Assembly: GCA_012031965.1 (NCBI GenBank)
Contig: JAAUSC010000027.1
Location: 1 to 48,538, forward strand
Origin: Scytonema sp. RU_4_4
Lineage (GTDB): Bacteria; Cyanobacteriota; Cyanobacteriia; Cyanobacteriales; Nostocaceae
Direction: 5' to 3'
DNA: 48,538 bases
Below are positions 44,068-48,538 of the stretch, piece after piece. The notes under the pieces were generated by a model, which was not told the origin of the DNA, did no database searches, and was given only the letters and a program-made list of their open reading frames with translations. Each line of letters opens with the position of its first letter. The first letter of the stretch is position 1. Both the position numbers and the translations under genes were made by a program.

Positions 44068-44535
44068 ATGGTCTATAAACCTAATAAGTCTCAAGATTTA
44101 GAGTCGTGGCAGCAAGTCCGTGCACCATACGGTGTAGGCTATCGGATAAAACTCCTCTCACAACTCCTTGCTCGCAAATTTACTGAACGGTTGGAGCCCT
44201 TTGGACTAACCCCCTTTCACTGGGTCGTGCTTTGCTGTTTATGGGAAGAAGACGGTTTACCGACTTCTAGTATTGGAGAAAAGCTGCAACAGGTCGGAGG
44301 TACGTTAACTGGCGTGTTGGATAGAATGGAAGAAAGAGGTTTGATTCGTCGAGAACGTGACTGTCGCGATCGCCGCATCTGGCGTATTTGGCTCACGGAT
44401 GCAGGTAGAGAACTCGAAACAGTGCTACCACCCATTGCCGTAGAGATTCGCGAGCAAAGCATGCACGGTATTTCCTACGCTGAACGAGAGCAATTTTCCC
44501 AAATTCTGAATCGGGCAATAGGTAATTTATTGTAG
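44068..44535 (+). CDS. MarR family transcriptional regulator
   Basis: 155 residues, winged-helix dimeric regulator. Segments: YRIKLLSQLLARKFTERLEP (dimer helix), GLTPFHWVVLCCLWEEDGLP, the recognition helix VGGTLTGVLDRMEERGLIRR and the wing DCRDRRIWRIWLTDAGRELE. The DxRxxxxxLT pattern of MarR is present as DRRIWRIWLT. It stands alone between long intergenic regions. Its ligand and targets are unknown; the flanking 12-base motifs suggest autoregulation. Confidence 0.92.
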   Translation: MVYKPNKSQDLESWQQVRAPYGVGYRIKLLSQLLARKFTERLEPFGLTPFHWVVLCCLWEEDGLPTSSIGEKLQQVGGTLTGVLDRMEERGLIRRERDCRDRRIWRIWLTDAGRELETVLPPIAVEIREQSMHGISYAEREQFSQILNRAIGNLL

Positions 44536-44578
44536 AATCATTCATGTAGGTGAGATATTGTTATGGGTTTTTTGGGAA

Positions 44579-44590
44579 AATATTACGTAT
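44579..44590. promoter_or_regulatory. Candidate MarR operator, downstream copy
   Basis: A second AATATTACGTAT, identical to 44040-44051, 44 bases after the marR stop and followed by AT-rich sequence. Confidence 0.35.
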
Positions 44591-45095
44591 TATAAATAAT
44601 TAAGTATTAAATACCTTTCACAAATATTTAGCACTTTAAATTTACTTCTGAACCAGTACGAAAAAGAATATTTACAAGCGTGTGTGTTAGCGATACACTC
44701 TGCGTCAAGCCTAAGCGCAAAGCGCACGCTGCGCGAACGGCTGATCGCAAATAAGAAAGGACTGTTAACAATTCGCTCATTCGCTCATTGCAGCTGGTTA
44801 ATTGCACCCCCTCAGAGAAGCTCCCCTGCAAAAGAGAGCGGGAGCATCCTTCCTCACTCCTATTTATTGTTATTAACTGCATATTTCCTGAGGATGAGTG
44901 CAGCTTCTCTCAAAGGCAAGATGGATAATTTGAAAAATGACATCATTATTGTAATCAAACGGTCTACCTATGCTCCTGTGCTGTTGCAAAGGAACGGCTT
45001 GTGTTCTTTTTAGCTTGCAAGAAATCACAAAAATTCCGTCACCTGATATTGCAACAGCACGGCATTTAGCAAAGGCAAGGTGATGAGGAAACACA
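44591..45095. repeat. Gene-free stretch with a GC-rich repeat
   Basis: About 500 bases without a supported gene. At about 44690-44750 lies a GCGC-rich, GATCGC-ended patch (GCGCAAAGCGCACGCTGCGCG) like the element in cas6. A purine/pyrimidine hairpin follows at about 44806-44845. Open frames on either strand here lack family features. Confidence 0.5.
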
Positions 45096-45596
45096 ATGAA
45101 CACGACAAACCCAGAGCGTAAAAGAGCATCATTTCCGGTGGCGGTCTTTCTTTCGGCATTGCTAACAGTACCAGTGCTTAGTAGTTGTGGTGGAGGTTCT
45201 CAAACTTCTGCGCCACCACCACCTGTTGATGATACAGCTGGTAGAAACGTGAATTATCCACAATCTGCAAACCAACCCCAGCAAGCTAAGAGGGGATTAA
45301 CGACAGGGCAGAAAGTGGCGATAACTTTGGTGGGAGCCGCTGCGCTTTACTACCTCTACAACCAGCGAAAGAATGCTCAAGGAAAGGGACCGCAGGGTAA
45401 GTACTACCTTTCTAAGAACGGGCGCGTATACTACCGCGATGCTCAAAATCGTGCTCATTGGGTATCACCTCCACCCGAAGGAATTCGAGTTCCAGAGTCA
45501 GAAGCACAACAGTACCGGGATTTCAAAGGTTATAACGGGCGTACGACAGGTCGCGATTTAAATGACATCGTTCCACAGGAAGCACCGACATATTAA
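45096..45596 (+). CDS. Putative lipoprotein
   Basis: 166 residues. Signal with lipobox: VAVFLSALLTVPVLSSCGGG (LSSC). Next come a proline-rich linker, a Gly/Ala hydrophobic stretch VAITLVGAAALYYLY that could be a second membrane segment, and a tyrosine-rich tail GKYYLSKNGRVYYRDAQNRA. This is an arrangement seen in unassigned cyanobacterial envelope proteins. Function unknown. Start ATG 45096. Confidence 0.6.
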   Translation: MNTTNPERKRASFPVAVFLSALLTVPVLSSCGGGSQTSAPPPPVDDTAGRNVNYPQSANQPQQAKRGLTTGQKVAITLVGAAALYYLYNQRKNAQGKGPQGKYYLSKNGRVYYRDAQNRAHWVSPPPEGIRVPESEAQQYRDFKGYNGRTTGRDLNDIVPQEAPTY

Positions 45597-45719
45597 ATAA
45601 AAAGCCGCTTGCTCAGAATAATACCCAGTCTTGCATTTAAGACAGGTCATTCAAAAGCACAGAAAAAGACAACGGCATAATTAACCACATTAACCACGCA
45701 AATCAAAAGGAGATAAGTC

Positions 45720-45962
45720 ATGGTAGACGACTTTTTGCGAAGGGCAAAGGACTTTGTTGTTGGATCAAATGAGGATGACCGTGAAGTACATCCAGCCAGT
45801 GAAGATCCCTACGGTGATCCAGCAGACCAGGATTACTACAGTAACGCCATCCCCGCAAGCCAAGACCCCTACGGCGACCCTGGCGACTACGGGCAGTATG
45901 GTAACGTCCGTCCCGCAACTGAAGACCCCTACGGCGACCCTGCAGATCAGGATTACCGATAA
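45720..45962 (+). CDS. Small acidic DPYGDP-repeat protein
   Basis: 80 residues. Start ATG 45720 has a near-ideal AAAGGAGA site. After MVDDFLRRAKDFVVGSNEDD come three tandem units with a DPYGDP core: SEDPYGDPADQDYYSNAIPA, SQDPYGDPGDYGQYGNVRPA and TEDPYGDPADQDYR. Soluble, acidic, Tyr/Pro/Gly-rich, probably unstructured. I know no function. A strong terminator-like hairpin follows. Confidence 0.65.
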   Translation: MVDDFLRRAKDFVVGSNEDDREVHPASEDPYGDPADQDYYSNAIPASQDPYGDPGDYGQYGNVRPATEDPYGDPADQDYR

Positions 45963-45999
45963 TTAACAAAGGAAAAAACAAATCTCTACTCATGACAGC

Positions 46000-46062
46000 A
46001 AAGCCCCATACAGACTCCGCCCCCTCTCCGAAAGCGGAGAGGATGAGGAAAGGGGTCTTTTT
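46000..46062 (+). terminator. Terminator after the DPYGDP gene
   Basis: Inner stem CCTCTCCG-AAAG-CGGAGAGG (46023-46042) within an outer AAAGCCCC/GGGGTCTTT pairing, followed by TTTTT at 46058-46062. It lies between two convergent genes and may serve mdh on the other strand as well. Confidence 0.75.
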
Positions 46063-46095
46063 GTTACGGGTAGACAGATTTGACACTCCCAAATA

Positions 46096-47106
46096 TCACC
46101 GACTGACAGCAGCGAAAACTTCTTGCGCTCGGTCAATATTCTTACGTACTTCTTGTGCGGAAGTATGTAAAGCATCTCTTTCTGCATCGGTCAGTTTTAA
46201 TTCCACGACTTCCTCAATTCCGCTATATCCCAAGCGACAAGGAACACCGATAAAAATATCGTTTAAACCATATTCACCCTGAAGATACGCCGCTATTGGC
46301 AACAGACGTGACTGATTCAGCAATATCGATTCCACCATCACGCAGGTAGAAGAGGCGGGCGTATAAAAAGCACCACCTGTCTGCATCAGTTCCACAATTT
46401 CTGCACCACCGTTACGGGTACGTTGCACCAATCGCTCAATTGTGGCTGCATCTAGCAATTCTGTAATCGGAATACCGTTAACAGTTGCATAACGCGGTAA
46501 AGGCACCATTAAATCTCCGTGGCTACCCAGCACCATTGCTTTAACATCAAGGGGACAAACCCCTAATTCCATCGAAATAAAGGTTTCAAAGCGTGCTGAG
46601 TCTAACACACCAGCCATACCCATAATGCGACGTCTAGCGACATGTCGTCCCTCCAGATCTACACGTGGGAGTCCGATTGCTTGCCATACCAAATAAGTCA
46701 TCACATCCAAGGGATTTGTGACAACGATATATATAGCGTCGGGAGAATAAGTCATTGCTTTTTTTGCAGCTTCGACCACAATCTTTGCATTTGTCAGGAG
46801 CAAGTCATCTCGAGTCATGCCCGGTTTACGAGGAAAACCTGCTGTAATGACCACGACATTAGAACCAAATGTATCAGCATAGTTGGTTGTACCAGTAATT
46901 TGACGATTGTGCAGTTCAATTCCCCTTGCCTCCATCAAGTCCAGTGCCAATCCTCGGGGCATACCCTCGACAATATCAAGCAACACGACATCTGCCAAAT
47001 TTTTTTCAGCAATGCGTTGGGCTAAGGTACTACCAACCTTACCAGCACCGATAACGGTGACACGGGGTGAATGACGCTTAATTGGGGAGGAAGGGGAATA
47101 ACTCAT
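46096..47106 (-). CDS. mdh: Malate dehydrogenase
   Basis: NAD-dependent oxidation of malate to oxaloacetate. 336 residues from MSYSPSSPIKRHSPRVTVIG (47106); longer frames would overlap ndhO. Motifs: VTVIGAGKVGS (Rossmann loop), GFPRKPGMTRDDLL (the arginine selecting malate over lactate), VVTNPLDVMTYL and GSHGDLMVPLPR (catalytic histidine). This is the LDH-like (type 3) MDH. It starts 19 bases after the ndhO stop, so the two are likely one transcript. Confidence 0.94.
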   Translation of the reverse strand: MSYSPSSPIKRHSPRVTVIGAGKVGSTLAQRIAEKNLADVVLLDIVEGMPRGLALDLMEARGIELHNRQITGTTNYADTFGSNVVVITAGFPRKPGMTRDDLLLTNAKIVVEAAKKAMTYSPDAIYIVVTNPLDVMTYLVWQAIGLPRVDLEGRHVARRRIMGMAGVLDSARFETFISMELGVCPLDVKAMVLGSHGDLMVPLPRYATVNGIPITELLDAATIERLVQRTRNGGAEIVELMQTGGAFYTPASSTCVMVESILLNQSRLLPIAAYLQGEYGLNDIFIGVPCRLGYSGIEEVVELKLTDAERDALHTSAQEVRKNIDRAQEVFAAVSR

Positions 47107-47125
47107 ATCTGCTAATGGTTGAGTG

Positions 47126-47341
47126 TTATTTAAATTCTTCAAGTTGATCCAGACGTAACCAAATGTTTGGAGTTGGTACTTTCCCAAACTTCACAAGGGC
47201 ATAATCACCTTTGATATCTACGATTTCACCCTTGGTCTCAAACAAATAGGAAGGAAAGCGGGAATCACTAGCTTGTGCTTCTAGACTGTTTTCCAGCTTC
47301 TCGCGGACAGCACGAACCATATCTCCTCTTTTTACAGCCAT
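47126..47341 (-). CDS. ndhO: NAD(P)H-quinone oxidoreductase subunit O
   Basis: 71-residue subunit of the cyanobacterial NDH-1 complex at the thylakoid membrane. Sequence [20 protein letters not shown], then [20 protein letters not shown] and [16 protein letters not shown], is typical NdhO with an SH3-like fold. Start at 47341 with GAGGAAAACTC upstream. It precedes mdh on the same strand. Confidence 0.95.
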   Translation of the reverse strand: MAVKRGDMVRAVREKLENSLEAQASDSRFPSYLFETKGEIVDIKGDYALVKFGKVPTPNIWLRLDQLEEFK

Positions 47342-47726
47342 GAGTTTTCCTCGTGAGTGTGTAAATATGTTTTACTCAGGATTGTAGCTCGCACGAAGTC
47401 TATATAGAGCCAGGAGTGACCTCCTCCCTATCTGTCTTGGGATATGTTTTGTACATTCTTTAGGTAGATATCAGTTGGTTTTATAGCTGCTATGTTTGGA
47501 TTCCTTAAACTTCCTACTGGTAGTAGCTTATTCAGAATCCAAAATTGCAACCGCAGATGCACGCGAACGTACGCAGGTAGTTTTTAGATAACTCTCTGCC
47601 CTCATCTGCGTTTATTCAAAATTCAGAATCTAAATTCAAAATTGTATCAGAAGAATACATTAATTTTTATACATTAAGGTTTTCAATATTTAGTTGTAAC
47701 CTTTTTCATTTTTACTTTTAAATTGC
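47342..47726. other. Gene-free stretch between mutM and ndhO
   Basis: About 385 bases with the presumed ndhO promoter and the end of mutM. Short direct repeats CAAAATTCAGAATC/CAAAATT occur near 47537 and 47618-47642. No gene or clear hairpin is seen. Confidence 0.4.
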
Positions 47727-48538
47727 TTATCGTTGGCACTGAACACAATAGTGACTGGAACGCCCAGCTAACCGAGTCCGTTGAATTGCTCTACCACAAG
47801 CTCGACAGGGTTCTCCAGCACGGTTATAAACCCAGGCAACTCCACCGTAGTTACCGTTGACTCCCTTGACATTTAGGAAATTACTGAACGTAGTACCACC
47901 AGCCTCAATACTGGCTTTTAACACTTGAATAATGCAAGAGCGCAAACGCTCAATTTGCTCTGGTTGCAAATGTGTACATAATGTTTCTGGTAAAATTCCA
48001 CTCAGAAACAGCGCTTCATCAGCATAGATATTACCTAAACCCGCTACTACTGACTGATCGAGAAGTGCAGTCTTTATGGGACGGCGGCGGTTTCGCAGCT
48101 TGAGCGCCAAATACTCAACACTAAATTCCGCTGAAAAAGGATCAACTGCTAGTTTTCCCAAACCCGTAATAATACTTTCTGGTGCAACTTCTGGAGGTAC
48201 CCACCACATTTGACCAAAGGTACGCTGGTCAACAAAGCGTAATTCGCGTTCATCTCCAAAAAATAATCTGACTCGTGTATGCTTGTGTAACGGCTCGTCT
48301 CGATGCAACCACAGAAGTTGACCCGTCATTCGCAGATGAACACCCAGTGTGGAGGATGAGGAGCCAGCGCTGTGGGGAGCCAGTACTGCAGGAGGGGAGC
48401 CAGTGCGGTCTTGGGGAGCCAGTGCGTTGCGGAGGTTCCCTCCGTTGTAGCATCTGGCGTGTCTCCCCAAGTAGAGCATCTGGCGTTTTCCCTACCGTAG
48501 GTATCTGGCGTCCGGGTTTCCCGACTGTAGACGCGCAG
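47727..48538 (-). pseudogene. mutM: Formamidopyrimidine-DNA glycosylase MutM, 3' part with repeat insertion
   Basis: MutM removes oxidised purines such as 8-oxoG. The C-terminal part is clear: LGVHLRMTGQLLWL, SVVAGLGNIYADEALFLSGI (H2TH), and a zinc finger CRACGRAIQRTRLAGRSSHY then CVQC, with the DNA-binding arginine. Upstream of LGVHLRMTG the expected RRGKYLL segment is replaced by repeat-coded residues (APQDRTGSPPAVLAPHSAG) from repeated ACTGGCTCCCC and CGCCAGATGCT units. A TAG lies in frame at 48492-48494. The catalytic Pro-Glu N-terminus is beyond the window. Whether the gene is dead or merely shifted in frame by the repeat cannot be decided here. Confidence 0.82.
48345..48520. repeat. Repeat cluster inside mutM
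   Basis: At least four copies of the GGGAGCCAGTGC-like unit (plus strand, 48362-48422), then three copies of (A)TCTGGCG (48452-48510) with GTAG/TCTCCC between. The cluster stays open in more than one minus-strand frame. It sits where MutM of other bacteria has the short loop before the VHLRMTG strand. Confidence 0.75.

Noticed and set aside
44684-45013. 109-codon plus-strand frame and its antisense partner
   Set aside because: Built over a GC-rich interspersed repeat; no ribosome-binding site, and no recognisable domain.
45992-46282. 96-codon frame across the terminator
   Set aside because: Runs through the hairpin and antisense to mdh.

Overview
The window looks like chromosome of a filamentous cyanobacterium, probably Nostocales. 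It carries photosynthesis genes (plant-type [2Fe-2S] ferredoxin, NdhO, Ycf54), carotenoid and isoprenoid genes (crtE, fni), frequent GCGATCGC (HIP1) octamers, many short palindromic and heptanucleotide interspersed repeats, and a cyanobacterial type I-D CRISPR-Cas locus. No contig-wide taxonomic marker is present, so the genus is left open.

Layout. (1) 1-7247 is the 3' part of a type I-D CRISPR-Cas operon: cas10d fragment, csc2/cas7, csc1/cas5, cas6, cas4, cas1, cas2, leader and a 12-repeat array. cas10d and cas4 carry frameshifts, and interspersed repeats sit inside cas6 and between cas4 and cas1. (2) 7267-11245 holds two minus-strand genes, a UPF0182 membrane protein and a baeRF3-type protein. 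(3) 11725-13045 is a second copy of cas2 3' end, leader and array, also with 12 repeats and 11 different spacers. It is followed by a convergent gene for a nuclease-like/TPR protein. (4) 15159-22725 is a minus-strand housekeeping block: petF, a NOL1/NOP2/RsmB-type RNA methyltransferase, sppA, fni, an AGE-family epimerase and tmk. (5) 22919-26442 has two small ORFs, pdxJ, a SnoaL-like protein, ycf54 and a secreted protein. (6) 26476-29099 is a minus-strand folD-crtE-PAP2-like cluster. (7) 29471-33379 has two putative lipoproteins, a BON protein, a TnpB remnant, a Nudix hydrolase, an AI-2E-type permease and a lone HicB-like protein. (8) 33483-38735 is a small defence or toxin-antitoxin neighbourhood: an AAA/ABC-type ATPase paired with a PIN-like protein, then a frameshifted mutS, then HepT/MntA. 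(9) 38858-48538 has an M16 peptidase, tRNA-Arg(UCU), an HTH protein with an acidic linker, a MarR regulator between two identical 12-bp motifs, a lipoprotein, a small DPYGDP-repeat protein, mdh-ndhO, and the 3' part of mutM running off the window.

How it fits together. The I-D operon supplies spacer acquisition (Cas4-Cas1-Cas2), crRNA processing (Cas6) and the effector (Cas10d, Cas7, Cas5). The two arrays share repeat and leader, so one adaptation module could serve both. The ATPase/PIN pair and the MntA-HepT pair add possible abortive or toxin-antitoxin functions around mutS. Short repeats have entered many coding regions (cas6, cas2 copy, mutS, M16 peptidase, mutM), which is the most striking property of the window. 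Four frameshifts (two in cas10d, one each in cas4 and mutS) are visible; three of them lie at homopolymer runs, so sequencing error must be excluded before calling those genes dead.
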